Assembly (NCBI RefSeq): GCF_003752155.1
Contig: NZ_RJVG01000005.1
Span: 248,001 to 312,000 of the forward strand
Length of the DNA stretch: 64,000 nt
Source: Mobilisporobacter senegalensis
GTDB lineage: Bacteria; Bacillota; Clostridia; Lachnospirales; Lachnospiraceae
Reading direction: 5' to 3'
A program made the position numbers and the translations under genes. The notes beneath the pieces were generated by a model. The model was not told the DNA's origin. It ran no database searches and saw nothing but the letters and a program-made list of their open reading frames with translations. Of the stretch, positions 1-9,186 are shown in pieces (within the stretch, counting starts at the first letter, position 1; each line of letters starts with the position of its first letter).

Positions 1-126
1 TCATGTGGACATTTTTATCCCCATATTAACAATATACTTATTGATACCATATTATTGTTCTGGCAGAAGCAAATCTACGTTAAGTCTATGTAAAATTCTT
101 TCTATCCGACCTTTATCCCAACCTAA

Positions 127-198
127 AACGACCGGGAAGGAGCTGTTGCATTTCTTGTATTATTCGTAATAATTTTGCAACAACCTCTTCCCGGTCGT
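127..198 (-). terminator. Long imperfect hairpin, probable operon terminator
   Basis: Two arms of about 23 bases (ACGACCGGGAAG... and its complement ending CTTCCCGGTCGT) enclose an AT-rich loop of about 25 bases. On the minus strand the hairpin starts 3 bases after the stop of the small ORF at 202-372 and is followed by TTTT. This fits a terminator for the tetrapyrrole operon plus that ORF. Bases 1-126 show no gene I can support. Confidence 0.6.
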
Positions 199-201
199 AA
201 A

Positions 202-372
202 TTATATTAATTTGTTTGTGTCTCCAGTACTGCTCCTCTTTCCACTTTCCTTAGAAGGATCTCTTTCGTTATTTTTAAATTTATGGCCTGAAGAGGACGG
301 CATTCTGTCTCCACTCACATAATTCTTTGTTTGATCAATTGTATCTTTCCGGCTGGATGCTTTTTCCCTCAA
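202..372 (-). CDS. Small hydrophilic protein, 56 aa, TTG start
   Basis: A 56-codon frame begins with TTG, 8 bases after a perfect GGAGGT ribosome binding site, and ends just before a hairpin. The product starts MREKASSRKD, is rich in Ser, Lys, Asp and Asn, and has no hydrophobic segment, so it is probably cytoplasmic and disordered. It lies about 100 bases downstream of hemL on the same strand. The composition recalls small spore or stress proteins, but I recognise no family. The ribosome binding site and terminator are the main support. Confidence 0.5.
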   Translation of the reverse strand: MREKASSRKDTIDQTKNYVSGDRMPSSSGHKFKNNERDPSKESGKRSSTGDTNKLI

Positions 373-475
373 AGTAGTATTACCTCCTAATTAATTTTAA
401 TTATTATGCGTAATACACAGAAGATTATTCTAATATGTCTGATAATCGTTGAACTTGATTATAATGCCGTTTGAC

Positions 476-1744
476 TTACCGGTAATTTTTTATCACAGCA
501 CAGGTCTTATGAATATCCTCATCTGTATGGGCATGGGATAGAAACATTGCCTCATATTGGGATGGTGCCTGATAAATTCCATTCTCCAATAAATATCCGA
601 AATAATCTGCATATCTTTTCGTGTCAGAAGCCATAGCGGAATCAAAATCAACTACTTTCTCTTTTGTAAAAAAGATACATATCAGGGATCCAATATGGTT
701 GATACAGACCTGATTCTCAAATCGTTCCTTCACTGCATAAACTATTTTCTCAGCTTGCTTTTCCATCTGGCGGTAAAGATCCGGCGTATTTTTCAGAATA
801 GTTAAAGTTTCAATACCTGCTGCGGTTGCAATTGGATTTCCCGATAAGGTTCCTGCCTGATAGACAGATCCCACCGGTGCAACCATCTCCATAATTTCTT
901 TTTTTCCTCCATATGCCCCAACCGGCATTCCTCCACCAATAATCTTTCCCAGTGTAGTTAGATCCGGAGTGATTCCATAATATCCTTGAGCCCCCCCTAA
1001 ACCTAAACGAAAGCCTGTGATTACCTCATCAAATATCAGTAAAGAATCATATTTCCTGGTGATATCTCTTAAAAATTGCAAAAATCCATCCTTAGGAAGA
1101 ACCACTCCCATGTTTGCCGCAACCGGCTCAACAATAATTGCCGCTATCTTTTCCCCATATTGATGAAATAATTCTTTTACAGATTCTTCATTATTATATT
1201 CAGCAATCAGAGTATTTTTTGTATAATCATAAGGGACACCGCTGCTGTCAGGAACAGAATGAGTCAATGCACCGGATCCTGCTTTTACTAACAGCCCATC
1301 AGAATGGCCATGATAACATCCTCTGAATTTAATAATCATATCCCTCTTTGTATATCCTCTGGCAACCCGAATTGCGCTCATAACCGCTTCTGTTCCGGAG
1401 CTGACCAGTCTTGTCTGTTCCATAGACGGAATCAATTCACTGATTAATTTTGCCAGGATATATTCTTTTTCTGTTGGTGCGCCATACGTCAGCCCATTGT
1501 CACATGCTCTCTTGACTGCATCAATCACCCTTTTATCACCATGTCCCAAAATACATGGTCCCCAGGAATTCACATAATCAATATATTCATTCCCATCTAC
1601 ATCATATATTTTAGAGCCTGCCGCTCTCTCAATAAACAGAGGAGCTCTGTTCACACTTCCAAAGGCACGGACAGGGCTGTTCACGCCTCCGGGAATGCAG
1701 GCTTTGGATTTTTCAAATAACTCTCTTGATCTCTCAGAATTCAT
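476..1744 (-). CDS. hemL: Glutamate-1-semialdehyde 2,1-aminomutase
   Basis: This PLP enzyme converts glutamate-1-semialdehyde to 5-aminolevulinate, the last step of the C5 route into tetrapyrroles. The 422-aa product has the class III aminotransferase layout: SSGTEAVMSAIR near 115-126, GCYHGHSDG near 142-150, and the PLP lysine in TLGKIIGGGMPVGAYGG (K267). Length is normal for the family. It is the last enzyme gene of the hemA-sirC-hemC-cobA/hemD-hemB-hemL operon and starts 28 bases after hemB, behind GGAGG. Confidence 0.96.
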   Translation of the reverse strand: MNSERSRELFEKSKACIPGGVNSPVRAFGSVNRAPLFIERAAGSKIYDVDGNEYIDYVNSWGPCILGHGDKRVIDAVKRACDNGLTYGAPTEKEYILAKLISELIPSMEQTRLVSSGTEAVMSAIRVARGYTKRDMIIKFRGCYHGHSDGLLVKAGSGALTHSVPDSSGVPYDYTKNTLIAEYNNEESVKELFHQYGEKIAAIIVEPVAANMGVVLPKDGFLQFLRDITRKYDSLLIFDEVITGFRLGLGGAQGYYGITPDLTTLGKIIGGGMPVGAYGGKKEIMEMVAPVGSVYQAGTLSGNPIATAAGIETLTILKNTPDLYRQMEKQAEKIVYAVKERFENQVCINHIGSLICIFFTKEKVVDFDSAMASDTKRYADYFGYLLENGIYQAPSQYEAMFLSHAHTDEDIHKTCAVIKNYR

Positions 1745-1772
1745 GATTTCCTCCTTTTATCAAAACTTTCTG

Positions 1773-2744
1773 TTAACATGATTCTTCCTCTAACCACCTT
1801 GCAGCATCCAGTGCATGGTATGTAATGATTATTTTGGCTCCTGCTCTTTTGATTCCAATCAGATTTTCCATAACAATTTTTCTTTCATCGATCCATCCGT
1901 TTGCTGCTGCTGCCTTTACCATGGAATATTCACCGCTTACATTATAGGCGGCGATTGGATGATCAAAACGATTGGCTGCTTCCTTAATTACATCCAGATA
2001 TGCAAGTGCAGGTTTTATCATAATCACATCTGCACCTTCTTCAATATCTGACTGACACTCTCTCATAGCTTCCTTTAAATTAGAAGAGTCCATCTGATAG
2101 GTCTTACGATCTCCGAAACTCGGTGCAGAATGAGCAGCATCCCTAAATGGAGAATAATACCCGGAAGCATATTTTGCACTATATGCCATAATCATCAAAT
2201 TATAAAAGCCACTTTGATCCAGTGCCTCCCTGATTGCCTTAACTCTCCCATCCATCATATCAGATGGAGCAATAATATCTGCCCCGGCTTTGGCAGCGCT
2301 TACGGCCATTTTGGCTAATAAAGGCAGGGTTTCATCATTTAATACTTCTCCATTCTTAATTAGACCGCAATGTCCATGAGAAGTATACTCGCAAAGGCAG
2401 ATATCAGCGATGACCAAAAGTCCTGGTGCTCTTTTTTTAATATAACGGATTGCCTTTTGGACAATTCCATTCTCGTCATAGGCCTGGCTCCCCACTTCAT
2501 CTTTATGGGAAGGAATGCCGAATATTAAAATTGCCTGAATTCCTGATTCCAGGATTTTATCCAATTCTTCTTCAAAACAGTCAATGGAATATTGATAGAT
2601 TCCCGGCATGGAATCAATGGGATTCTTAATATTTTCTCCTTCCATAATAAAAACCGGATAAACCAGATCTGTTTTTCTAAGATCTGTCTCCCGTACTAAA
2701 CTTCTCATTGCTTCGTTTACCCGAAGCCTTCTCATACGTTCCAT
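1773..2744 (-). CDS. hemB: Delta-aminolevulinic acid dehydratase (porphobilinogen synthase)
   Basis: Condenses two 5-aminolevulinate molecules to porphobilinogen. The 323-aa product carries both Schiff-base lysines (K191 in YSAKYAS, K244 in MIKPALAY). It also has the three-cysteine zinc site C116-x-C118-x7-C126 in [14 protein letters not shown], so it is a zinc-type rather than magnesium-type enzyme. The start follows AGAGGAGAAACAA. About 85 bases separate it from the upstream cobA/hemD gene. Confidence 0.96.
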   Translation of the reverse strand: MERMRRLRVNEAMRSLVRETDLRKTDLVYPVFIMEGENIKNPIDSMPGIYQYSIDCFEEELDKILESGIQAILIFGIPSHKDEVGSQAYDENGIVQKAIRYIKKRAPGLLVIADICLCEYTSHGHCGLIKNGEVLNDETLPLLAKMAVSAAKAGADIIAPSDMMDGRVKAIREALDQSGFYNLMIMAYSAKYASGYYSPFRDAAHSAPSFGDRKTYQMDSSNLKEAMRECQSDIEEGADVIMIKPALAYLDVIKEAANRFDHPIAAYNVSGEYSMVKAAAANGWIDERKIVMENLIGIKRAGAKIIITYHALDAARWLEEESC

Positions 2745-2829
2745 TTGTTTCTCCTCTTTTCCTTAATTCAACTTTAGAGCTTCTTAATGTTCTATAATTC
2801 AGGTGACCCGAACTGGATATTCCATATAC

Positions 2830-4320
2830 TCACCACTTAAATTTTTGAATACTGTCCATCAATCCATCAATATTATTTACATTTGCTATAATATGGGCAT
2901 CTCTCTTTTGTTCCTTCACAGCCCCTGCTGTCACTTCACCGATACATGCTATTTTTACAGTAGAAGGCAGAGTGACAGATTTTTCATGGATCTCTTCAAA
3001 AAAGGAGATCACGCCGGAAGCACTTAGAAATATAAGACAGTCCATGTCCTTTACGTATACGGCATTTTCCGTTAGTTTTCCTCTTACGTCATAAATTGGT
3101 ATATCTTTATATTTCAAATGATTCTTTTCTAAAATTTCATTTAATTCCCTGCTTCCTTTGAAAGCTCTTGGTATTAATATTTCATCATTCTTATCCACAA
3201 TGGCAGAAAACTCATTGGCCAGATCCTTTGTTGTATATCCGGAAGGGATAAAATCTGCAAAATAGCCATATTTCTCTAAACACTGCTTCGTTCCGCTTCC
3301 GATTACTGCAAATTTCATCTGGCTCAAATTTCTTCTGTCTATCAAGCATTTCTCCATTCTCTCAAAGAAAATATCAATAGCATTCTGGCTGGTAAATACA
3401 ATCCACTGGTACTTGGCCAAACTTTTAAGTTCTCCATCCAATTCATGGATAGCAGATGTTTTTTCAATGTGCATATCACATACTGTATAAAACCGGGCCC
3501 CTAAGTGAATCAATTCTTTTTCAAGTTTCTCCCGCAGCTTTCTGGTTCCTGTAATTCCTATCTTTACATTGGATAAAACTTTATCTTCACATTCTGATGT
3601 AAAATGAAGAGCAGCCACATTACCTACAACAATAATGGCAGGAGATGAGATTTTTTCTTCTTTCACCTTAGAAACTATGGTGGAAAGATTACCCCGTACT
3701 GTTTTTTCATTATTCATGGTTCCACTTGCAATAACCGCTACCGGAGTATTTTTATCTTTACCGTTCTCAATCAGCTTTCCCGTTATTTCCCCAATGTTGG
3801 ATAAGCCCATTAAAAACACAAGGGTTCCATCCAGTTTCGCCAATACATCATAATTATCTGTTAAAGTGGATTCACCCCACTTCGTATGCCCTGTAATAAC
3901 ATGAAAGCTTTGACTGATTCCCCTGTGAGTAACGGGTATGCCCACACTTTCCGGCACTGAAATAGCAGAAGTAACTCCCGGCACTACTTCAAATGGAATA
4001 TGGCTGGCTTTTAATACCTCAACCTCTTCGCCCCCTCTTCCAAATACAAAAGGATCTCCTCCTTTTAAACGGACTATTTTTTCATAATTTCCTGTACAGT
4101 CTATAATAATTTTATTAATTTCCTCCTGGGTTTTGGAATGATGCCCGGATTCTTTTCCCACATAGATTTTTACGCAATCCTCTTTTACATATTCCAATAA
4201 TTCCAATGATGCCAGCCTGTCATAAATAACCGCATCACAAGTTTTAAGTAATTCCATTCCTTTTACTGTAATAAGCTTAGAATCTCCCGGACCTGCTCCA
4301 ACTAAATATACAATTCCCAT
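2830..4320 (-). CDS. cobA-hemD: Uroporphyrinogen-III C-methyltransferase / uroporphyrinogen-III synthase fusion
   Basis: A bifunctional 496-aa protein. Residues 1 to about 245 are SUMT (SAM-dependent methylation at C2 and C7 giving precorrin-2), with [12 protein letters not shown] at the N-terminus, [16 protein letters not shown], and [18 protein letters not shown]. Residues from about 250 are HemD (closes and inverts ring D), starting [18 protein letters not shown] and carrying [14 protein letters not shown]. The fusion is common in Firmicutes and feeds siroheme and cobalamin. Its start lies 1 base after the hemC stop, so the two are probably translationally coupled. Confidence 0.95.
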   Translation of the reverse strand: MGIVYLVGAGPGDSKLITVKGMELLKTCDAVIYDRLASLELLEYVKEDCVKIYVGKESGHHSKTQEEINKIIIDCTGNYEKIVRLKGGDPFVFGRGGEEVEVLKASHIPFEVVPGVTSAISVPESVGIPVTHRGISQSFHVITGHTKWGESTLTDNYDVLAKLDGTLVFLMGLSNIGEITGKLIENGKDKNTPVAVIASGTMNNEKTVRGNLSTIVSKVKEEKISSPAIIVVGNVAALHFTSECEDKVLSNVKIGITGTRKLREKLEKELIHLGARFYTVCDMHIEKTSAIHELDGELKSLAKYQWIVFTSQNAIDIFFERMEKCLIDRRNLSQMKFAVIGSGTKQCLEKYGYFADFIPSGYTTKDLANEFSAIVDKNDEILIPRAFKGSRELNEILEKNHLKYKDIPIYDVRGKLTENAVYVKDMDCLIFLSASGVISFFEEIHEKSVTLPSTVKIACIGEVTAGAVKEQKRDAHIIANVNNIDGLMDSIQKFKW

Positions 4321-4321
4321 A

Positions 4322-5215
4322 TTAAATACTCTCCATTATATTATTTACCATAGCCCTGGCTAACTCCAGACCCTTTGAAATATTTCCGGTTTCTTTCTTC
4401 CTTACTATTTCACCATTTATCTCTTTCATCATCCATACTGTAATCTGATTCTCCGAAGCTTTTGCATAAACTCCAATTGGCTCATGGCATCCTGCATTAA
4501 AATATTTTAATGCCCTTCGTTCTATTTCCAATTCTATTTTTGCATTCCTGTCTGTGATCTTCTCACAAAGGCTTACCCATTCTGAGTTTTTCTTTCCTTC
4601 AATCGCAATAATTCCCTGACCTCCGGCAGGTATACACTCATCAATATCTAAATATTTATATTGGAAGTCAGATTCCTGATTTAATTTCAAACGATTGATC
4701 CCCGCTGCTGCAAGAATGATTCCATCATATTGACCTTCCCTTAATTTATTTAATCTGGTATTTACATTTCCCCGTATGGGATGACATTCTATATTATGAT
4801 ATAATTGCTCAATCTGAAATTGTCTTCTTAGACTGCTGGTACCAATCAAAGCCGTGCTTTTCTCATGAATATTTGTTCCTTTTTGCGTAATAAGCACATC
4901 TTTCGGATCGTCTCTTTTTAGCACTCCTACAATATCTAACCCTTCACTAAGTTCCATCGGCATATCTTTTGCACTATGGACTGCAAAATCAATTTTATCC
5001 CAAAGCAAAGCTTCTTCGAACTCGGAAACAAATACAGCTTTCCCTCCAAATTCAGCCAATGGTTTATCCAGGATTTTATCACCTGTTGTCTGTATAATAA
5101 CTATCTCATATTCCAAATCAGGTAATACCTGTTTCATTGCATCAATTACTAATTCGGTCTGAACGAGTGCAAGTTTACTTCCTCTTGTACCAATTCTAAT
5201 CTTTTTTTCCTTCAT
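4322..5215 (-). CDS. hemC: Hydroxymethylbilane synthase (porphobilinogen deaminase)
   Basis: Polymerises four porphobilinogens into hydroxymethylbilane. The 297-aa product has the N-terminal IRIGTRGSKLALVQ, the TSSLRRQ loop near 127-132, GNVNTRL near 149-155, and the cofactor cysteine C243 in NAGCHEPIG, which anchors dipyrromethane. It sits between sirC (34-base gap) and cobA/hemD (1-base gap). Confidence 0.96.
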   Translation of the reverse strand: MKEKKIRIGTRGSKLALVQTELVIDAMKQVLPDLEYEIVIIQTTGDKILDKPLAEFGGKAVFVSEFEEALLWDKIDFAVHSAKDMPMELSEGLDIVGVLKRDDPKDVLITQKGTNIHEKSTALIGTSSLRRQFQIEQLYHNIECHPIRGNVNTRLNKLREGQYDGIILAAAGINRLKLNQESDFQYKYLDIDECIPAGGQGIIAIEGKKNSEWVSLCEKITDRNAKIELEIERRALKYFNAGCHEPIGVYAKASENQITVWMMKEINGEIVRKKETGNISKGLELARAMVNNIMESI

Positions 5216-5249
5216 TCTGGTAGAATCTCCTTCATACTAACATTGTGGT

Positions 5250-5912
5250 TCAAAGCACATCTGAATTAAGTTTCATTTTATATTTATTAACGATATCCAC
5301 TAAGTCCTGTCCGGTTATGTTCCCTTTATGTAAATTTGCCAGCTCTATTAATTCATCATAAACTTTTTTCCGATCCCCGGAATCAGATACCTCACTCTTT
5401 ATATAATCTCTGTTTTCACCTAAAAATTCAATTAATTCTCCATAATAGTCAGGAATATTCTTTTGGATCTCTTTTTTTATTTGAGCTGCCATTGCAGGAC
5501 TATTGCCGCCAGTGGATATTCCTACTACCATTTCCTTCATTTTTATAATTGCAGGGAAAATAAAGCTGCATTCTTCTTTTACATCAACTACGTTAACCAT
5601 TTTATTATTTCTTTTACAAAGTCTTGATATATGGGAATTTAAATGTTCATTATCCGTTGCAGCTATGACAAAATCCGTATCATCTATATCTCCATCTTCA
5701 AATTCCCTGTCTATTATTATGATTTTCTTTAAATGCTTCTTATTTATCTCAGATTCCAAGTCATAGATCTGTCTGGAGATGCCGGGGGCTATTATTTTTA
5801 TCCTTACATTAAATTCTAATAATATTTTTATTTTACGATATGCAATTTTGCCACCTCCAACAACCAGACAATTCTGGTTACTGATATCAACATAAAACGG
5901 AAAATAGGTCAT
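5250..5912 (-). CDS. sirC: Precorrin-2 dehydrogenase / sirohydrochlorin ferrochelatase-type protein
   Basis: NAD-dependent oxidation of precorrin-2 to sirohydrochlorin, possibly with iron insertion. The 220-aa product has the Met8p/CysG-N layout: MTYFPFYVDISNQNCLVVGGGKIA includes the dinucleotide-binding Gly-rich turn, and DFVIAATDNEHLN and GISTGGNSPAMA follow. The start overlaps the end of hemA by four bases (ATGA). It would feed siroheme to the sulfite reductase at about 9.2-10.0 kb and sirohydrochlorin to CbiK. Whether it also chelates iron cannot be read from the sequence. Confidence 0.88.
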   Translation of the reverse strand: MTYFPFYVDISNQNCLVVGGGKIAYRKIKILLEFNVRIKIIAPGISRQIYDLESEINKKHLKKIIIIDREFEDGDIDDTDFVIAATDNEHLNSHISRLCKRNNKMVNVVDVKEECSFIFPAIIKMKEMVVGISTGGNSPAMAAQIKKEIQKNIPDYYGELIEFLGENRDYIKSEVSDSGDRKKVYDELIELANLHKGNITGQDLVDIVNKYKMKLNSDVL

Positions 5913-7060
5913 TTGTCTTCCTCCCTTATTATTTCTTCAAATGAATTGATAAGTGTCATTAACTGTTCACTGTTCAGTGATTCTTTCAGCTGAAATAATA
6001 TATGCCCAAATCCTTTTTCCTCTATTTTTTGTTCTATTTGATCCAGGGCTGGATAGAATTCCTGAAAATATATATTTTTTAAAGTATCATCAACACACTT
6101 GTTCAATATTAATTGTGCTTTATCTAACTCTTTTAATTTTATTCTGTTGTTTTCTTTGGAAGCTTTCTCAAAATAATCAATATCAATGATCTGGATACTA
6201 TTAATTTCTGATATATCTTTGTCGATATCGCAAGGTACTGCTAAATCTATAAATAATTTAGGACAGGATCTGCTTTTTAAAATATTTGATACTTCATTAT
6301 ATGTAAAGGTGTAATGAGGACTTGTGGTTGCACTTATTATAACTTCCGCCATTTCTAAATATTGATACCGGTCTTTGTAATCTATCATTTTTATATTACT
6401 GTCATTTAATATTAATTCATGCCTGTGGCTTCTGCTGGTCCCAAGAATATTACAGTTTTTAGAGAGTAGGTTTTTGGCTACGATAGTTCCGATTTGCCCT
6501 GTAATACCCACAATTAACACCGTTTTACCCTGCACTGATTCCAAATAATCAACTACTTTATTGGCAGTTAAGGTACCAATAGAAACTGGTGTGTTGGATA
6601 ATCTTGTATCTGTCTTCACCAGTTTTGCACTATTCATGGCCCCTTGAAATGCGATATTTAATTCATGATTCGTACATTTATTATTCAAGGCTAAATAATA
6701 TCCATCTTTGACCTGCCGTAAAATTTCATCTTCTCCTAAAACCATGGAATCTAATCCACTTGTGACTTGAAATAAATGCTTCATGGCTCCTTCATTACTA
6801 TATATATTTAAATATTTTCTGATTTCATTTTTCCTGACCTTTTTAAATTCCGATAACTGTTTCTCTACAATATCTATTGCCGTTTTTTCTCCGCTAAAAT
6901 ATATTTCACTTCGATTACAGGTCGAAATAACCACACATCCGAAAATATCTTTATCACTTATCACCAGTCTTTCAAATTCCATTTGTTCTTGTTCCGAAAA
7001 GGAAAATAATTCTCTTATATTTACTGGTGTTGTTTTATGACTAATACTAATACAGTACAT
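5909..7060 (-). CDS. hemA: Glutamyl-tRNA reductase
   Basis: First committed step of C5 tetrapyrrole synthesis, reducing glutamyl-tRNA to glutamate-1-semialdehyde with NADPH. The 383-aa product has the catalytic cysteine C48 in VVISTCNRSEIY, the SGLDSMVLGEDEIL block, and a Rossmann Gly-rich turn in VLIVGITGQIG near 180-190. It is somewhat shorter than many HemA proteins (about 400-450 aa), with a reduced C-terminal dimerisation part. It is the first gene of the tetrapyrrole operon, 88 bases after the end of the sulfur operon. Confidence 0.93.
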   Translation of the reverse strand: MYCISISHKTTPVNIRELFSFSEQEQMEFERLVISDKDIFGCVVISTCNRSEIYFSGEKTAIDIVEKQLSEFKKVRKNEIRKYLNIYSNEGAMKHLFQVTSGLDSMVLGEDEILRQVKDGYYLALNNKCTNHELNIAFQGAMNSAKLVKTDTRLSNTPVSIGTLTANKVVDYLESVQGKTVLIVGITGQIGTIVAKNLLSKNCNILGTSRSHRHELILNDSNIKMIDYKDRYQYLEMAEVIISATTSPHYTFTYNEVSNILKSRSCPKLFIDLAVPCDIDKDISEINSIQIIDIDYFEKASKENNRIKLKELDKAQLILNKCVDDTLKNIYFQEFYPALDQIEQKIEEKGFGHILFQLKESLNSEQLMTLINSFEEIIREEDK

Positions 7061-7085
7061 ATGTTATCCTCCAAGTAATGCAAAT

Positions 7086-7108
7086 AGGGCGAACCCTTCG
7101 TCCGCCCT
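7086..7108 (-). terminator. Short GC-rich hairpin between sulfur and tetrapyrrole operons
   Basis: AGGGCG and CGCCCT form a 6-bp stem with an 11-base loop between the JAMM protease stop and hemA. The run after it is TATTTGCATT, not a clean T tract, so it may be a leaky terminator. hemA could be partly co-transcribed with the sulfur operon. Confidence 0.4.
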
Positions 7109-7148
7109 CTATTATATATTATTATGGTATAATTTCATATACGTAATT

Positions 7149-7562
7149 CTACACTATTTCAATTACCTCTTCACTGACATCCTTACCTTCCTGAATCAAA
7201 AACGCCTTTAATACAGGCTGCTTCGGATTCATTAATGAAAGTATCAGATAGTTGATTTTGGAATCATATGCAAGACGCTTATCTTCTTTTGAAGGTCTTG
7301 CAGGTGTTTCGGGATGGGAATGAAAATTCCCTAATAATACATAATTGTTGGCCCGGATGTCTTTTAGCACAGCCAGTTGTTCCTTAGGGTCCATGGAAAA
7401 ATGTTCCCTGCTGACATCAATATTGGTAAGGAGATAAACCTTCTCTATATACTTTTTATCCTCTTTTATGACTCCTGCAATTAATCCGCAGGCTTCGTTT
7501 GGAAGACCGTTTAAGGCATGTTCAAGGATTAATTCATAGTCTTTCTTTCTTAAAAATAACAT
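7149..7562 (-). CDS. M67 family JAMM metalloprotease, sulfur-carrier processing
   Basis: A 137-aa zinc metalloprotease with the full JAMM signature: E23, then H81-S-H83, S91 and D94 (HSHPETPARPSKED). Known relatives are Mec of Mycobacterium, which releases cysteine from CysO, and HcyD of Wolinella, which trims the tail of a ThiS-like carrier. Here it follows the ThiF-like gene by 9 bases and sits two genes from a carrier ending GGGSF. The likely job is removing the SF tail to expose Gly-Gly, releasing the sulfur-bearing amino acid, or both. Confidence 0.88.
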   Translation of the reverse strand: MLFLRKKDYELILEHALNGLPNEACGLIAGVIKEDKKYIEKVYLLTNIDVSREHFSMDPKEQLAVLKDIRANNYVLLGNFHSHPETPARPSKEDKRLAYDSKINYLILSLMNPKQPVLKAFLIQEGKDVSEEVIEIV

Positions 7563-7570
7563 ATATCTCC

Positions 7571-8377
7571 CTACTTTCCATCACATTCTGTCTGCTCATA
7601 ATCAATTAATTCTGTAATTGCAGGATGATCCCCACATATGCCGCAATCAGAAACTTCTTTAGGCAGGTTCACGGTACGAAATTCCATTTTCAGGGCATCA
7701 TAGGTCAATAATTTTCCCACTAATAAATCACCCACTCCAAGAATATACTTAATGGCTTCCATTGCCTGAAGACTGCCGATCACACCTCCCATGGCACCAA
7801 TGACTCCTGCCTGTTTACAGGTAGGCACCGCATCTTTTGGAGGTGGATTTTTGAAAACGCAGCGGTAACATGGACCAGCTCCCGGAACATAAGTCATAAG
7901 CTGCCCCTGGAATCTTATGATTCCCGCATGGGAAAATGGTTTTTCAGCCATGACACAGGCATCATTGATTAAAAATTTTGCCGGAAAATTATCAGTGCCG
8001 TCAATAATAAAATCATAATCCTTAATTAAATCCATAATATTTTCAGAAGTTACAAAAGTGCGGTATGTATTTACCGTAACATCAGGATTCATGGAATTCA
8101 TGGTTTCTTTTGCTGAAATTACCTTTGCTTTTCCTACATCTTTCGTTCCGTGAATGATCTGTCTTTGAAGATTGGATAAATCTACTTCATCTGCATCTGC
8201 GATTCCGATTGTCCCAACACCTGCGGCAGCAAGATACATGGCTGCAGGAGCGCCGAGACCCCCGGCTCCAATAATCAGAACCTTTCCATTCAGTAATTTT
8301 TTCTGGCCTTTTGCCCCTACTTCTTTTAATATAATATGGCGGGAATAACGCTCTATCTGTTCATTGGTAAATGCCAT
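7571..8377 (-). CDS. ThiF/MoeB/HesA-type sulfur-carrier adenylyltransferase
   Basis: E1-like enzyme that adenylates the C-terminal glycine of a ubiquitin-like sulfur carrier. The 268-aa product has the nucleotide loop VLIIGAGGLGAPAAMYLAAAG, the DADEVDLSNLQRQ block, the catalytic region TYVPGAGPCYRCVF, and two CxxC zinc pairs (CYRC near 180 and CGIC near 250). The start codon shares one base with the stop of the carrier gene (TAATG), and its ribosome binding site lies inside the carrier's Gly-Gly-Gly codons. The carrier next door is the obvious substrate. Confidence 0.92.
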   Translation of the reverse strand: MAFTNEQIERYSRHIILKEVGAKGQKKLLNGKVLIIGAGGLGAPAAMYLAAAGVGTIGIADADEVDLSNLQRQIIHGTKDVGKAKVISAKETMNSMNPDVTVNTYRTFVTSENIMDLIKDYDFIIDGTDNFPAKFLINDACVMAEKPFSHAGIIRFQGQLMTYVPGAGPCYRCVFKNPPPKDAVPTCKQAGVIGAMGGVIGSLQAMEAIKYILGVGDLLVGKLLTYDALKMEFRTVNLPKEVSDCGICGDHPAITELIDYEQTECDGK

Positions 8378-8586
8378 TAAAAACTGCCTCCTCCCATGAA
8401 ATACAGAAATTCAACCACATCATTATCACCTAATGCTTTCTTATCAAAATCTTCCCGGCGGGCAAATTCATCATTAACGGTTACTGTGACATATTCTGCA
8501 TTCTCAATTTTTTCATCCAGAATCAGTTTTTCGATTGTAGTGCCATCCTCTACTTCTTTCTTAATGCCTGCAACTGTTATAAACAT
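8377..8586 (-). CDS. ThiS/CysO-like sulfur carrier with C-terminal extension
   Basis: A 69-aa ubiquitin-fold carrier ending FLYFMGGGSF. Normal ThiS or MoaD ends in free Gly-Gly. Here the glycines at 65-67 are followed by Ser-Phe, so the protein needs proteolysis before adenylation, and a JAMM protease is encoded in the operon. By analogy with CysO or HcyS, the thiocarboxylate would carry sulfide into cysteine or homocysteine. It starts 12 bases after the thioredoxin-like gene. Confidence 0.88.
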   Translation of the reverse strand: MFITVAGIKKEVEDGTTIEKLILDEKIENAEYVTVTVNDEFARREDFDKKALGDNDVVEFLYFMGGGSF

Positions 8587-8597
8587 GTGTCTTCCTC

Positions 8598-8924
8598 CTA
8601 TATAATCTTATTTATTATTTCTTTCAGTTCTTCTCTTTTTGTAAAACCTCTGGTCCGGTTAATTTCCCTGCCCTCTTTTATAAATACAATCGTAGGCGAT
8701 ACCATTACCTTATAATTGCTTGCAATGGATTCATCAAAATTAACATTTACCTTTACAATCTTTATCTGGCTTTTGTATTGTTCCTCAAGCTCTCCTAAAA
8801 TGGGAGAAATCTGCTTACATGGAATACAGGAATCCGAATAGAAATCAACAAGGACTAATTCCTGTGTCTTTAATACTTCTTCTTCAAAATTTGATTCATT
8901 TACTCTAACTGCCAATGGATTCAC
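8598..8924 (-). CDS. Thioredoxin family protein, CIPC active site
   Basis: A 108-aa thioredoxin fold with VLVDFYSDSCIPCKQISPIL (redox pair C33 and C36). CIPC replaces the usual CGPC, which should shift redox potential. The conserved cis-proline region is VMVSPTIVF. It lies between tusA and the sulfur carrier gene, so it probably reduces APS reductase products, a persulfide, or TusA rather than being the general cell thioredoxin. That role is inferred from position only. Confidence 0.85.
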   Translation of the reverse strand: MNPLAVRVNESNFEEEVLKTQELVLVDFYSDSCIPCKQISPILGELEEQYKSQIKIVKVNVNFDESIASNYKVMVSPTIVFIKEGREINRTRGFTKREELKEIINKII

Positions 8925-8940
8925 CTCTTATTTCAATTAC

Positions 8941-9186
8941 TTATTCTTCTACTTTTTTTACGATTAGGTCATAAGTTCCATCATTATTATTGATTAGTTT
9001 CAAAATCTGGTGTCCTTCTTCTTTAAAACTTCTTGGAACATTCTGAACCGGTTCTCCATCATTCATCCTGATTGACAGAATCTGTCCGTCTTCCAGTTCT
9101 TCAATGGCAACCTTGGCTTTTACAAAGGTTAGTGGACAAACCACATCTGTAATATCTACCGTATCGGTAATATCATAATCAGCCAT
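8941..9186 (-). CDS. tusA: TusA-like sulfur-relay protein
   Basis: An 81-aa sulfurtransferase-family protein. The persulfide cysteine is C17 in DVVCPLTFVKAK, a CPxx variant of the CPxP motif, followed by the usual LEDGQILSIRMNDGEPVQNVPRSF. The start overlaps the sulfite reductase stop by eight bases, so the two are tightly coupled. It may accept sulfur from the reductase or hand it to the ThiS-like carrier. Confidence 0.88.
   Translation of the reverse strand: MADYDITDTVDITDVVCPLTFVKAKVAIEELEDGQILSIRMNDGEPVQNVPRSFKEEGHQILKLINNNDGTYDLIVKKVEE

Noticed and set aside
1-126. Minus-strand frame ending GWDKGRIERILHRLNVDLLL
   Set aside because: It looks protein-like at its end but has no start codon, runs back into the hairpin at 127-198 and meets a stop there. 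I could not support a gene.
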